From contig NZ_JACJJL010000002.1 in NCBI RefSeq assembly GCF_016899955.1, positions 124,001-188,000 of the forward strand: 64,000 nucleotides of DNA. The letters run 5' to 3'. Positions within the stretch are counted from its first letter, which is position 1. Each line of letters begins with the position of its first letter. Source of the stretch: Marseilla massiliensis (GTDB lineage: Bacteria; Bacteroidota; Bacteroidia; Bacteroidales; Bacteroidaceae). This document shows positions 1 through 8,900 of the stretch, in pieces. The position numbers and the translations under genes were made by a program. A model generated the notes under the pieces. It did not search any database. It saw only the letters and a list, made by a program, of their open reading frames with translations, and had not been told where the DNA came from.

Positions 1-332
1 GGTATGCTGCCGGCATCCATGCTGCCGGTGAACACGGCTGTGGCCGAAGCCTCGGCAGCCGAATTGACATATGGGACGTCGTCGCTACCCGACGCGCTGA
101 ACACACCGATACTGTCACCAGGCGACCACAACATCTCCAATGAACCGTCGGCGTCGGCACCACCGACAACAGTGCGCGTCTCGGGCAGAGACGTATAGCT
201 GTCGGCATGTGCGGTCAGCGTAAAGCGCGATTGCTGTTGCAACTGTGATTGCCCCAACCCTTCGGTATCAGAGCAAGCCGTAACGCACAGCAAAAGCGCA
301 CCGGCACAGCAGAGTATTAAGTTTCGTTTCAT
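1..332 (-). CDS. Fimbrillin-like lipoprotein, N-terminal part (runs off window)
   Basis: The first 110 codons of a minus-strand gene are present and the 3' end lies outside the window. The start is MKRNLILCCAGALLLCVTAC, a lipoprotein signal peptide with lipobox VTAC, so the mature protein should be lipid-anchored. After it comes a TRT...W.PGDSIGVF pattern (ETRTVVGG, then LEMLWSPGDSIGVF), the same pattern as in the next gene upstream; it is typical of the Bacteroidales fimbrillin (Mfa-like) superfamily. It lies 162 bp downstream of the fimbrillin/PI-PLC fusion gene on the same strand, so it may be co-transcribed with it. Role in surface structures or adhesion is inferred from the family only. 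Confidence 0.7.
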   Translation of the reverse strand, partial: MKRNLILCCAGALLLCVTACSDTEGLGQSQLQQQSRFTLTAHADSYTSLPETRTVVGGADADGSLEMLWSPGDSIGVFSASGSDDVPYVNSAAEASATAVFTGSMDAGSI

Positions 333-494
333 TTTATCTTATAAGCTTTATGTTTTTGGGTTAGATAGTCATTGGCCACAAACAGCCTGAGCCCACATGC
401 CGCAAAGGACGGCACGCAAGCTAAAGGCATTGCCCGGTACAGCCGCACCACAGCAATGGCGCAACCATACCGAGCAAACGAGAGAGATGTGGCA

Positions 495-2810
495 TTATTT
501 TATAAGGGCGCCACCATTACCATAACCTGAGCCGGAGTTGCTCAAAGAAGAGTTGTTGGTGTCGGTGCTGCTGCCCTCTTTACGCAGGTTGAACTTGAAG
601 TTGTTGTCGATGATGGACTGTATCAGATTGTCGGTGCCATATTTCCGACCGGAGTTCTGCTGCTTATCGGCAAAGTTGAAGAACACAAGGCCAAGCGAAG
701 CGTTTGCGTCGCGCTCCTGCAGGTATCTTGTAATCTGCGGATTGAACCAGCTCGCAAAGGCAATCGGTGCCTCGTCATTAGTATCGCCATTACCATAATC
801 TCTGTCATAACCGTTAGTACCTGACACATTCCCGTGGAATGTACCTCCACAGTCGTTCATGAACCATGTATCATGGGCGTCATTTTGCTCATACATGCCT
901 ACGCTGTTGGTAAATATGTCTATCGCATAAGCATACTTGTTGGCAGGCGTAATTTCTGTGCCAGTTCCAACGTGTGTGGCCTCCTGATACATCCAGTTAA
1001 GCGGTGTACGTGTTGAATTTGTGTTTGGAGACCCCCAACGCAAAGGAACAGTATTTGTTGCTCCATTCCAACGGGAGAACAATGCAGGCACATCGTCATT
1101 AGCCGCAATGTACCCGTTTTGTGCATCGCTGTTTGTATTAACCTTCAGGATTATCTTGCCTTTAACATCGTCAAGCGTGGTATTGGCAGTGATTTCTCCT
1201 GTATAAATTCTTTTAGCGTCATCTTCTCCAAGCTGTTTCAGCTCATTGGCGATAGCGTCCATCCATACATGTTCTGCTCCACCGACATCCCTTATACTAT
1301 GAAAAGAACCACTACCTGTGAAGCCTGCCGACACAGCATCATTACCAGCGTAAGTAATCATCACAACCGCACATTCCAGATTTCGGTCTTGACCTCCTTG
1401 GTTCAAAGACGTTTCTGCTGTTTCCAGTGCGTTTGCAATATGGGTTATCGCATCAGACAAATCATCTCCACCTCCACAGAAAATTGGCAGTGTTGCATCT
1501 GTATAAGTGTAATCATAACTCGGGAAAAAACCACCACCAGTTAGAGTTGCATTATACGTAGCATTTGCACCAACCTGAACAATGAATCCACGTACTCCGT
1601 CAAGGAACTGCTGTTCAATACCCTCACCTTGGAATGCGGCATTGTCACCTGCATTAGTAGACGTAAGATAAGAGAACTTACTGCCGGGGATGGACAGCTC
1701 AGAAAGATAAATATTTCTGTCAAGCGAACTCATCCAATAGTTTGTCCGGTTTGTTGCAGTCAAATTCGGCAGTATTACAGTGTTTACCTTATGCGGCTGG
1801 ATTGAGTTATCATCATCTGTATTGCTGTACCCCAGGGTTCTTGTAAGCGGAGCACCATTCATTGTCTGGACAGCGATTTGCAGATTGCGCGCTGTAGGCG
1901 AATCGTCGATAGGAAGCAGATAAGCACGCACAATCATTGTATCGTTGGGGCTGTCAAGCTCAACAAAGTCTTGAACATCACTGTTCCAACCAGAGATTGA
2001 TATGGTGTTTGTCACTTGTCCCTCTGTTGTGGATCTATAAACAGGAACACCAGTAGCACCATTTTCTTCCACAGGTGTCATATCACAGACGAAATCGCCG
2101 GCTATTGCAGTCTGAGTTCCCTCTTTGGCAATTATGTTTACGTTTGAAATCTTCATCGTGCCACTTGTCGGGCCGGGAATCTTAATCTGCAAGACTGTCA
2201 TCCACGGATGAAACGTAAGCGGAACATCTTGGTTACCCATGGTGCTCTTGGTAAACTCACCATAGGCCCACATATAAGCATTGTCTGTGTTGGTTTTTCC
2301 ATAGAAGTTTGTTCCACCGTTGTTGTTTGTTACCTCATTCCATCCTTCAGGCCTCTGCTCTGTAGGCACATGCCCGTTGATGAGGCCGTTTTCAGTTCCC
2401 GTAACACGGTTTGCCGGATAGAATCCATAGAAGCGATGTACATCAGATTCGCCCCACTGCAGCCCCGGTTTATCGGTATTTACCTTTGTCACGCGGCTTG
2501 AACGGGTTGGATCGTTTGCATCGGGAGAAACCGAGTAGTTTACCAATGTGCCGTTGGAAGCCTGGGGGCAGTATATTGCTATCTGGTCGCCTTCTTCCCA
2601 TCTTACACGGTAATAATAACTGCCGTCTTCGGCCTGTGTAGGCTCGTCGTCGTAGATAGTACGAGTCTGCACATCACGCAGTGAAGAGCCGAACGATATT
2701 TCATCGCCGACTTGCGCGGGTGTAGACGGCTTTTGCTCTACGACATCGTCTTGACAACCGCTCAAGACTACAAGAGCGGTTGCAAATAAAGAATACATTA
2801 GTTTTTTCAT
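495..2810 (-). CDS. Lipoprotein: fimbrillin-like N-terminus fused to PI-PLC-like C-terminal domain
   Basis: This is a 771-aa lipoprotein (MKKLMYSLFATALVVLSGC, lipobox LSGC). Residues about 45-350 look like a fimbrillin domain, with TRTIYDDE followed by RWEEGDQIAIY. From about residue 355 it follows the layout of bacterial PI-PLC X-type TIM barrels: WMSSLDRNIYLSELSIPGSK, then IEQQFLDGVRGFIVQV, then GKIILKVN, then LGLVFFNFAD with LIQSIIDNNF near the end. The canonical IPGTHDS segment is IPGSKFS, so the first catalytic His is absent, and RGFDIR is RGFIVQ. Catalysis is therefore doubtful and a binding or structural role is possible. The C-terminal tail is rich in Ser, Asn and Gly. It starts 9 bp after the 73-aa gene, implying co-transcription. 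Confidence 0.7.
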   Translation of the reverse strand: MKKLMYSLFATALVVLSGCQDDVVEQKPSTPAQVGDEISFGSSLRDVQTRTIYDDEPTQAEDGSYYYRVRWEEGDQIAIYCPQASNGTLVNYSVSPDANDPTRSSRVTKVNTDKPGLQWGESDVHRFYGFYPANRVTGTENGLINGHVPTEQRPEGWNEVTNNNGGTNFYGKTNTDNAYMWAYGEFTKSTMGNQDVPLTFHPWMTVLQIKIPGPTSGTMKISNVNIIAKEGTQTAIAGDFVCDMTPVEENGATGVPVYRSTTEGQVTNTISISGWNSDVQDFVELDSPNDTMIVRAYLLPIDDSPTARNLQIAVQTMNGAPLTRTLGYSNTDDDNSIQPHKVNTVILPNLTATNRTNYWMSSLDRNIYLSELSIPGSKFSYLTSTNAGDNAAFQGEGIEQQFLDGVRGFIVQVGANATYNATLTGGGFFPSYDYTYTDATLPIFCGGGDDLSDAITHIANALETAETSLNQGGQDRNLECAVVMITYAGNDAVSAGFTGSGSFHSIRDVGGAEHVWMDAIANELKQLGEDDAKRIYTGEITANTTLDDVKGKIILKVNTNSDAQNGYIAANDDVPALFSRWNGATNTVPLRWGSPNTNSTRTPLNWMYQEATHVGTGTEITPANKYAYAIDIFTNSVGMYEQNDAHDTWFMNDCGGTFHGNVSGTNGYDRDYGNGDTNDEAPIAFASWFNPQITRYLQERDANASLGLVFFNFADKQQNSGRKYGTDNLIQSIIDNNFKFNLRKEGSSTDTNNSSLSNSGSGYGNGGALIK

Positions 2811-2819
2811 AATGTTTCC

Positions 2820-3041
2820 TCAATTAAAACTGTTTGTGGTATTAATTTGTTCATCTTGAAAATCCCAACCAATTGTTGTATAATCACCGGTATTGCCAAC
2901 TTCATGGCCTTCGATGCTAACGCCGTCGTCTTGGTTGTTCACGTCCTCGAAAATCGAGGCAGTCATAAACCCACTTTCCAGGTTTACTTGCGTCTTCTCT
3001 GTGCGAGGAGACTCATACTTTTCTTTCTTTTCTTCTTTCAT
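2820..3041 (-). CDS. Small 73-aa leaderless protein ahead of fimbrillin-type lipoprotein
   Basis: A charged 73-aa protein begins MKEEKKEKYESPRTEKTQ and continues with VNLESGFMTASIF, then an acidic Gly/Asp-rich half ending GWDFQDEQINTTNSFN. It has no signal peptide or membrane segment. Short Bacteroidales proteins with a Y-x-x-P opening, a hydrophobic LE-G-F-M patch and an acidic Gly-rich tail are often seen next to surface lipoprotein genes, but I know of no assigned function. Its stop is 9 bp before the start of the fimbrillin/PI-PLC fusion, so the two probably form one transcript. A secreted peptide or an assembly partner are guesses; the codon pattern and tight spacing support a real gene. 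Confidence 0.55.
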   Translation of the reverse strand: MKEEKKEKYESPRTEKTQVNLESGFMTASIFEDVNNQDDGVSIEGHEVGNTGDYTTIGWDFQDEQINTTNSFN

Positions 3042-3141
3042 CGCGATAAAGTTTTTTATTTAACTATAGTTGATATTTGCTGTTGCTGATGCAGTATTGA
3101 GAGACTTATTAGTTTACGGCATCCATTAAGTGCACATACAC

Positions 3142-3170
3142 TAAAAACTATCTGCCAAACACTGTTGGCC
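3142..3170 (-). terminator. Weak intrinsic terminator after the polysaccharide operon
   Basis: On the minus strand, just past the wzc-like stop codon, GCCAA and TTGGC form a 5-bp stem with a 6-nt loop (3155-3170), followed by a T-rich stretch (AGTTTTTAG). It may end the 26-kb operon before the 73-aa gene. The stem is short, so read-through is likely. Confidence 0.35.
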
Positions 3171-3188
3171 AATCATGATGTCAATATT

Positions 3189-5537
3189 TTATTTCTTCAA
3201 TTTCTTTCCATGCTTATGCTTATGCCCGTAGCCGTAGCCATAACCGTAGCCATAGCCGTAACCATAGCCGTAGCCGTGGTGTCCGGGTGCCACGCCGTTG
3301 AGTATGAGGGCCATGTTCTTCAGCTTCTTCTGCTCATAGAGCGTCTCGATGTCGGGCAACTGCCTGCGGTCAAGCCTGCCGGCACGCACCACGAAGATGG
3401 TAAGGTCGGCTATGCGGTTTGCGATGGCAGCATCGGCGATAACCCCCACCGGCACATTGTCGGCAATGATGAAGTCGTAGTGCTGGCGCAGGTAATCGAA
3501 AAGCTCGTCGAGCCTGCTGTCCATGAGCAGTTCGGCAGGGTTTGGAGCTATGTGGCCGGCCGATATGACATCGAAACCGGCATCGCCATGCTGGATGATT
3601 GCCTCAGGCGACACAGAAGGCGATGCCAGATAATTGGTAACACCATCCTTTGCAGCCCCAAGGTGACGGCTGAGCGTGCCCTTTCGTATGTCGAGGTCGA
3701 CAAGCACAACCCTCTTTTGCGCCCTGACAAGGCTCACGGCCAGGTTGAATGAAACGAAGGTCTTTCCGGCTCCCTCGTTGAACGAAGTGAAGGTGACCAC
3801 CTTCATCGGCACATCGTGATGCCCCATGAACGTCATGTTGGTGCGCAATATGCGGAAGGCTTCGGCCACCATTCCGTCGGGATCGGGCTGACTGGCCCTT
3901 TGGCGGGCAAGCTCCTTGTCGAGTGGAATCTCGCCGAGGAACGGCACGCTGACAGCCTTGACGATGTCGCGGCGGCTACGCACACGGGTGTCCATGAACA
4001 TGATGCACAACAATGCCACAGCAGGCACGGCCACGCCAACAGCCAAGCCAAGCAAGATGATGCGGTTGCGCTGAGGCGACACAGGCGAGTCGGGGCCGTC
4101 GGCACTGTCGATAACTCGGGCATTGTTGTCGGCCATGGCCTGCGACAGGGCGTTTTCCTCACGACGGTTGAGCAGGAAGAGGTAGAGCGCCTCCTTTATC
4201 TTCTGCTGGCGCTCGATGGACAGCATCTGGCGCTCCTTGGTAGGCATTGACGTCACCCGGCTGCGAGCCCTCATCTCGCGGTTGCGTGCATCGTTGCGCT
4301 TGACGTTGAGGCTGACAATCATGTTGTCTACAGCCCGGATGATGTTCTGCTTCATTGCCTGCAGCGAGTTGTTGAGCTCTTCAACCACAGGGTTCTTGTC
4401 GCTGCTGTCGCCTATAAGGCGGTCGCGCTTGAGCTTTGCAGCGTTATAGTTGCTTATCTGGCTCTCGATGGCTGCGTCGCCGATGCCGGTATTGGCCGGT
4501 ATCAGTTCGGTTTCCTTCTTCGGGTCTACAAGATAGTCTTTTATGAAATTGGCCAGCCTCAACTGAGTCTCCAGCTCAAGGGCGCCGGCATTGTACTTCT
4601 GCGACTCGCCCATATACATATTTGCCGTCGAAGAGATGTCGAGAATCTGGTTGCGCTGCTTGAACGACTCGAGGTCGGACTCCACGCTGCCGAGCTCATT
4701 GCCGATGATGATGAGTCGCTCGTTGATGAAGTTGGCAGTATTGACAGCCACCTGGTTCTTGTCCTTGATGGCCTCCTCGTTATATACGGTGATGAGCATG
4801 TTGAGCACATCTTCGGCCCTCGTTGGCGAATTGTCTTTCAGGGCAAGCGTCAGGATAGACGATTCGTCTTCTTCCTGCCGTATGCCCAAAGCCCCCTTAT
4901 AGCGGGCCACCACCGACTCAAGCGGCAGCTTCTGTACACGCACGGGCGTACCCATCCACGACGAGCCATAATAATTGGTCGGGGTTATGGTTACGCGCAT
5001 CGACTTGCCCAGCGTCACGGCCTGGCCGAGCTTGACGGTGTAGCTGGCCGACTCGTCGGCCCCGGTGATGTCGGTCACGACCACGGTCTGCTTGTCGCGC
5101 GGCGTGACAGTGAGGGCAGCATACTGTGCGTCGGTGGCGTCGGTGAAGCTCACCTGCACCGGCGACTGCTTGTAAAGCTCGTTGTGGCGCAAGCCGTCCT
5201 TCACCTGATAGCTGACATCGGCACGCACACGCTTCACCACCTCGGCCATGAGTTGCTTTGAACGGAACTGCAGCACCTCGTTGGCCACATTGACCTTGTT
5301 GATGAAGTTGTCGTAACGGTCGAGTCCGGCCGTTGAAGCCTTGTTAGACGGATCCTTGATGATGACGGTAGCCGAACGGAAATAAACAAATGGCGCACAG
5401 GCATACTTATACCATGCGAAACCTCCGCAGACAATCACCGAAAGCAAGAACCACTTCCACTTTGAAGCGAAGTACAAGAGCAAGTCGACGATATTGATGC
5501 CCTGCTCTGACTTGTTGTTTGAATTGTTTGTTTGCAT
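3189..5537 (-). CDS. Wzc-like polysaccharide co-polymerase / BY-type tyrosine kinase
   Basis: The 782-aa protein has the usual Wzz-plus-kinase layout. A first membrane segment lies at about residues 28-45 (WFLLSVIVCGGFAWYKY), then a long periplasmic coiled-coil region, a second membrane segment at about 487-510 (IILLGLAVGVAVPAVALL), and a cytoplasmic kinase. The Walker A motif is FNEGAGKT (about 586-593) and the A' motif is VVLVDLDIRKG. The C-terminus holds eight Gly-Tyr repeats followed by a His/Lys-rich end; such Tyr clusters are the autophosphorylation site in this family. It should control chain length and export with the Wza-like lipoprotein, whose gene ends 119 bp upstream. It is the last gene of the operon. 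Confidence 0.9.
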   Translation of the reverse strand: MQTNNSNNKSEQGINIVDLLLYFASKWKWFLLSVIVCGGFAWYKYACAPFVYFRSATVIIKDPSNKASTAGLDRYDNFINKVNVANEVLQFRSKQLMAEVVKRVRADVSYQVKDGLRHNELYKQSPVQVSFTDATDAQYAALTVTPRDKQTVVVTDITGADESASYTVKLGQAVTLGKSMRVTITPTNYYGSSWMGTPVRVQKLPLESVVARYKGALGIRQEEDESSILTLALKDNSPTRAEDVLNMLITVYNEEAIKDKNQVAVNTANFINERLIIIGNELGSVESDLESFKQRNQILDISSTANMYMGESQKYNAGALELETQLRLANFIKDYLVDPKKETELIPANTGIGDAAIESQISNYNAAKLKRDRLIGDSSDKNPVVEELNNSLQAMKQNIIRAVDNMIVSLNVKRNDARNREMRARSRVTSMPTKERQMLSIERQQKIKEALYLFLLNRREENALSQAMADNNARVIDSADGPDSPVSPQRNRIILLGLAVGVAVPAVALLCIMFMDTRVRSRRDIVKAVSVPFLGEIPLDKELARQRASQPDPDGMVAEAFRILRTNMTFMGHHDVPMKVVTFTSFNEGAGKTFVSFNLAVSLVRAQKRVVLVDLDIRKGTLSRHLGAAKDGVTNYLASPSVSPEAIIQHGDAGFDVISAGHIAPNPAELLMDSRLDELFDYLRQHYDFIIADNVPVGVIADAAIANRIADLTIFVVRAGRLDRRQLPDIETLYEQKKLKNMALILNGVAPGHHGYGYGYGYGYGYGYGYGHKHKHGKKLKK
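3225..3275 (-). repeat. Tandem Gly-Tyr codon repeat in the kinase tail
   Basis: About eight copies of a 6-nt unit (GGC/GGT followed by TAC/TAT on the minus strand) encode the (GY)8 tail of the Wzc-like kinase. TAC and TAT largely alternate, so a 12-nt periodicity is visible. All units are in frame, so gain or loss of units would change the number of phosphorylatable tyrosines without breaking the gene. Confidence 0.8.
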
Positions 5538-5656
5538 TTTTATATTTAACTATGTCTCACTGCCATGAGGCAAAAGAGAAGCAACGCCCCCACGACGGCA
5601 ACCGAATGCCGCAAAAAAGGCGCGCCCCGGATGCTGGCAGCAACTGTAAACGAAAC

Positions 5657-6445
5657 TCACTTGATGGCCCAAAGAATGGAGCATACGGCTGTGATAGCCG
5701 AGAGCAATGTGGTACCAATCTGCCAGCCACGGTCTTCGTTGTCTTTCTTCTTGTACTTCGGCTCAACGTAGACTATGTCGTTCTGCTGCAAATAGAACGC
5801 AGGCGAGTCGAACACATCCTTGCTCGTGATGTCATTGATGTACATGCGCCGCTCGCCGTTCATCTCGCGGATGACGGTGACACGGTCTGTACGGGCCTTG
5901 GCAGTAAGGTCGCCGGCATTGGCTATGGCTTCGAGCAACGTGATGCGGTCGCCATCGACAGAGAAAGTGCCGTTGTGCCCCACTGCGCCAAGCACGGTAT
6001 ACTTGAAGTTAAGGAACTCGACAGCCACTATCGGGTCGTTCATGTAACTGCCCTCGATGATTTTCCTCTTTATGAGATTGACGACCTCGCTCACCTTCAG
6101 GCCCTCAACGTGCAACTTGCCGAGTATCGGAAAATCAATGTTGCCCTCTACATCGACACGGTAGCCCTTTTCATTGACATGTGTTGTTGAACTGGCAGAC
6201 ACATTGCCATCCTCGCCAACACGGAACGTTCCCCCATAGATGTTGAACGGTATGGCCAGTTCAGGATTCTTGCTGCTGACAGTGATGCTAAGGCGGTCGT
6301 CGCGATGCACCACAGCCTCATAGTTTGATTCATACGGATAGCCCGTACCCCCTTTCATGTCCTGCAGGTAGACGTAACTCTTACGCGAGCACGATGAAAA
6401 GAGCAACACGGCAAGCAGGCTTGCCAACAAAAGTTTCTTGTTCAT
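5657..6445 (-). CDS. Polysaccharide export lipoprotein (Wza-like, SLBB)
   Basis: This 262-aa protein starts MNKKLLLASLLAVLLFSSCS, a lipoprotein signal with lipobox FSSC. It carries the poly-export domain (LQDMKGG, then RDDRLSITVSSKNPEL) and an SLBB-type region (YTVLGAVGHNGTFSVDGDRI, then LLEAIANAGDL). A hydrophobic C-terminal helix (IGTTLLSAITAVCSILWAIK) could be the outer-membrane-spanning segment, as in Wza. It should form the outer-membrane export channel working with the Wzc-like kinase encoded next. It is preceded by a 284-bp gap that holds a 200-bp repeat element, so it may have its own promoter or depend on read-through. Confidence 0.88.
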   Translation of the reverse strand: MNKKLLLASLLAVLLFSSCSRKSYVYLQDMKGGTGYPYESNYEAVVHRDDRLSITVSSKNPELAIPFNIYGGTFRVGEDGNVSASSTTHVNEKGYRVDVEGNIDFPILGKLHVEGLKVSEVVNLIKRKIIEGSYMNDPIVAVEFLNFKYTVLGAVGHNGTFSVDGDRITLLEAIANAGDLTAKARTDRVTVIREMNGERRMYINDITSKDVFDSPAFYLQQNDIVYVEPKYKKKDNEDRGWQIGTTLLSAITAVCSILWAIK

Positions 6446-6512
6446 TTGTTTTTGTTAATCGGATGATAATGGTTCTAAAAAAGATTGTTTATGATGCATT
6501 TATAATTATATG

Positions 6513-6712
6513 TAAGTAGCTGCTCAAAATTAACCGATACAATAGACCTTGCAGGTGTCCTCTATGTCTTTGCCACCATCTTGTGCGCTCTTTCGGGCCG
6601 CATGCCAAAGTCTCATCGGTCGCGTAGCCCGCTACGCTCCCTCTTCGGACTTTTGCATGCATCTCCGAAATAGCGCACAATTTGATGGCAATTAATTTTG
6701 AACACCTACTTA
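6513..6712 (+). mobile_element. 200-bp MITE-like element, copy 1
   Basis: The copy is exactly 200 bp. Its ends are imperfect 21-bp inverted repeats (left TAAGTAGCTGCTCAAAATTA, right ends CACCTACTTA; 19 of 21 match). Inner arms also pair (element positions about 59-85 with 153-179), and a perfect GCGTAGC/GCTACGC hairpin lies in the middle, so the whole element is an imperfect long palindrome with about 38 extra bases in the left arm. TA at each end is consistent with a TA target duplication. It matches copy 2 at 190 of 200 positions. It sits inside the polysaccharide operon between the HprK-like and Wza-like genes. No transposase is encoded. Confidence 0.88.
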
Positions 6713-6729
6713 TGCGTGGCACAGAGCCT

Positions 6730-7626
6730 TCAAACAGAAGGGCGCGCCGCCAGGCTGTCGTGGCAGAGCAACGCCGCTTCGCGGTCGGGCAGGCACTCAA
6801 GCGTGCCCACACGGACAAGCCCGGCAAGACTAACAAGAGTGTCGTAGAGCCCGTTGCACAAGGCCATGTCTTCGGCAATGACCGAGCAGCCGGGGTAAAT
6901 GGCTATGAAAGCATCGATGTCTTCGAGCAGCTTGAAACGGTTTGACGGAGCCTGGACAAGGCGCACTATGCCATCGATAGGGAAAGCCAGCTGCCTGTAG
7001 CACGGCGTCTTGCCACTCCACGGCGTGCCGTAAGCCACGGCCTCGCCACCAACGATGCGCACAGTAGGGTTGTCGTCGTTGAGCAGTTCGGCACCGGCTA
7101 TGTGCTTAAGCCAGAGCGACGCATGGGTGCTCTTGCCCGTGCCGCTACGCCCCATGAAAAGATAGGCACGGCCGGCATGGCACACTGCCGCTGCATGAAG
7201 CGACACGGCACCGTGGCCCAAGACGGCCTGTGAATAGGCTATGCGGACAAACGATGACACGACAAGGCCCACACCTGCATCCTCCCAACGCACATAGGCA
7301 CACACGCGGCTGAAATCAGGTGAGGCCAACATGCGGTGGCAGGCACCCCCGAAAGCTGAGCACAGTTCGACAAGATAGCCGCCGCCCACACTGTAAAGGC
7401 GGATATGGCCCATGTCGTTGTCACTGTCGTCGAGCAGGCGCACGACGTCGACCTCGGGCATGGACGATAGCGGACGGGCTGCAAAACGCAACAACTCAAC
7501 GCCATCATGGCTGCCACCGGCCTTGAAAGGACGAAATGATGGCAGAAGGATGTCGGGACTGACAGCAGAAGGCAGACTGACCGAAAGGACAAAGCCACCA
7601 ACAGAATAACAATGTTCGGACATCAT
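6730..7626 (-). CDS. HPr kinase-like protein (HprK-related) in PqqD/NTase cassette
   Basis: The 298-aa product contains a P-loop, FMGRSGTGKSTHASLW, in the HPr-kinase style, followed by LLNDDNPTVRI and GTPWSGKTPCYRQ, which are seen in HprK-like proteins of RiPP and polysaccharide clusters. I chose the ATG at 7626 because it overlaps the stop of the upstream nucleotidyltransferase gene as ATGA, a sign of translational coupling; longer versions of the frame would run through that gene. In lasso-peptide clusters a related kinase phosphorylates the peptide; here the substrate is unknown. It lacks the N-terminal HPr kinase regulatory domain. The MITE-like copy lies immediately after its stop. Confidence 0.72.
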   Translation of the reverse strand: MMSEHCYSVGGFVLSVSLPSAVSPDILLPSFRPFKAGGSHDGVELLRFAARPLSSMPEVDVVRLLDDSDNDMGHIRLYSVGGGYLVELCSAFGGACHRMLASPDFSRVCAYVRWEDAGVGLVVSSFVRIAYSQAVLGHGAVSLHAAAVCHAGRAYLFMGRSGTGKSTHASLWLKHIAGAELLNDDNPTVRIVGGEAVAYGTPWSGKTPCYRQLAFPIDGIVRLVQAPSNRFKLLEDIDAFIAIYPGCSVIAEDMALCNGLYDTLVSLAGLVRVGTLECLPDREAALLCHDSLAARPSV

Positions 7627-8795
7627 CGGAACTGACCTTTCATTAGTTCTGCCATAATCCATAACGCTTCCTTTGGAGCATAACAGAGTGAAAAACGCAT
7701 ATTGCACAAAAAAGAACGGGCTGTAAGAAACTTGCGGGCAACAACAGGCGAACCTGACGACATACGCCCCGTAGGGGAATAATGGCCGAAATTGCCACCC
7801 GCCCACACTATGGCCGACAAGGAAGCCGCACTGCCAGCCCTGGCTGAATACGGCAGGCACGACGGCGAAAGCCCCAGGCAATCGACAAGAAACGAGTGCA
7901 AGAGGGCGCTCCACCGACCAATACCCAACCGCCCGGCAACCTGCTCCATCTCGGCCGAGCTGTCGCCACCGTGGAACACATGGCACGCACGGGCCATATC
8001 GCACAACTGGCGTAGGCCTATGCCGCGGCCAACGACATGCTTGAGGATATGCAAGTTGAGCAACAGCAAGCAAAGACGGCGAGACGGTATGCTGACATCA
8101 GAGCCGGGCACGGAATGCAACCCGACGCTACTGTAGCCCCAACGGTCGACGAGCGACTCGGCGTAGCCCCTGAGCAACGGATTGTGCAAGTCGAGAAGCC
8201 GGTTGTGGTGCTCGACGTCAACCCCACGCCAGCGGTAGTGCAGGCTGCCGTCGGCATGGCTTGAGGCCTCGATGCCCATCTGTCTGACGCAAGCGGCCGC
8301 GGCGGCAAACGACCGACTGCCCGCGAAACAAAAATCAATGTCGCCAGACTCGCGCAAAGCCGGGTCGGCATAGCAAAGGGCAACCCCCTGCCCCTTCTGC
8401 AAAACCGGCTCGAGGCCATTGGCCCGGAACTTGGAGCAAAGCTCTGCCACAGCTGCATCGACGGCCCTGTTGCGGCGCTCAATGGCATCGACCTCGGCAG
8501 CCCATCGCAGAAGCAAAGGCCCGGGAGGCAGCAGCTCGTCGGGCAAATGCTGCAAGCCACGAAACACGACACCTGTCACAGTTTGCTGGCGCGCCAATCG
8601 ATACAGCCGCCCCCACGACTCGTCAGAAAGCGGGAAACAGCCCAAATCGTCGGGCTCGCGCTCCCACAAGCCTGAACGCAACAGCACAAGCAAAGCCATG
8701 CGTTCTGCGCATTGGGCCTCGACAGAGGCAGCACCTTGCACGGCCATGCAACAGGATGACGCCGAAACAGCGCCTGCCGATCGATTTATAATCAT
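7623..8795 (-). CDS. Nucleotidyltransferase family protein (NTP_transf_5-like)
   Basis: A protein of about 390 aa with LQKGQGVALCYADPALRESG followed by DIDFCF; the G-D-I-D segment is the nucleotidyltransferase metal-binding motif of the family seen beside PqqD and HprK-like genes in Bacteroidetes and Firmicutes clusters. It reads LHYRWRGVDVEHHNRLLDLH further on, a conserved stretch in this family. The start is uncertain: ATG at 8795 gives MIINRSAG, while an in-frame ATG at 8876 would add 27 residues. The stop overlaps the HprK-like start. The molecule it modifies is not known; a nucleotidyl or sugar group on a lipid, glycan or peptide are all possible. Confidence 0.68.
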   Translation of the reverse strand: MIINRSAGAVSASSCCMAVQGAASVEAQCAERMALLVLLRSGLWEREPDDLGCFPLSDESWGRLYRLARQQTVTGVVFRGLQHLPDELLPPGPLLLRWAAEVDAIERRNRAVDAAVAELCSKFRANGLEPVLQKGQGVALCYADPALRESGDIDFCFAGSRSFAAAAACVRQMGIEASSHADGSLHYRWRGVDVEHHNRLLDLHNPLLRGYAESLVDRWGYSSVGLHSVPGSDVSIPSRRLCLLLLNLHILKHVVGRGIGLRQLCDMARACHVFHGGDSSAEMEQVAGRLGIGRWSALLHSFLVDCLGLSPSCLPYSARAGSAASLSAIVWAGGNFGHYSPTGRMSSGSPVVARKFLTARSFLCNMRFSLCYAPKEALWIMAELMKGQFR

Positions 8796-8900
8796 CTGAA
8801 ATAACTGTGTATTGCATACAGACTGCACTGCATGGGTGCAGCCAAAAGAGTAAACACGACGGAAACCACGATGCACTAAGCAGACGGCGGCACAAAGCTG

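Noticed and set aside
6489..6700. Minus-strand frame across the 200-bp element (GYATDETLACGPKERTRWWQ)
   Set aside because: A similar frame exists in the other two copies, but it is simply the translation of the repeat; it changes at its ends with the flanks and has no start or domain of its own.
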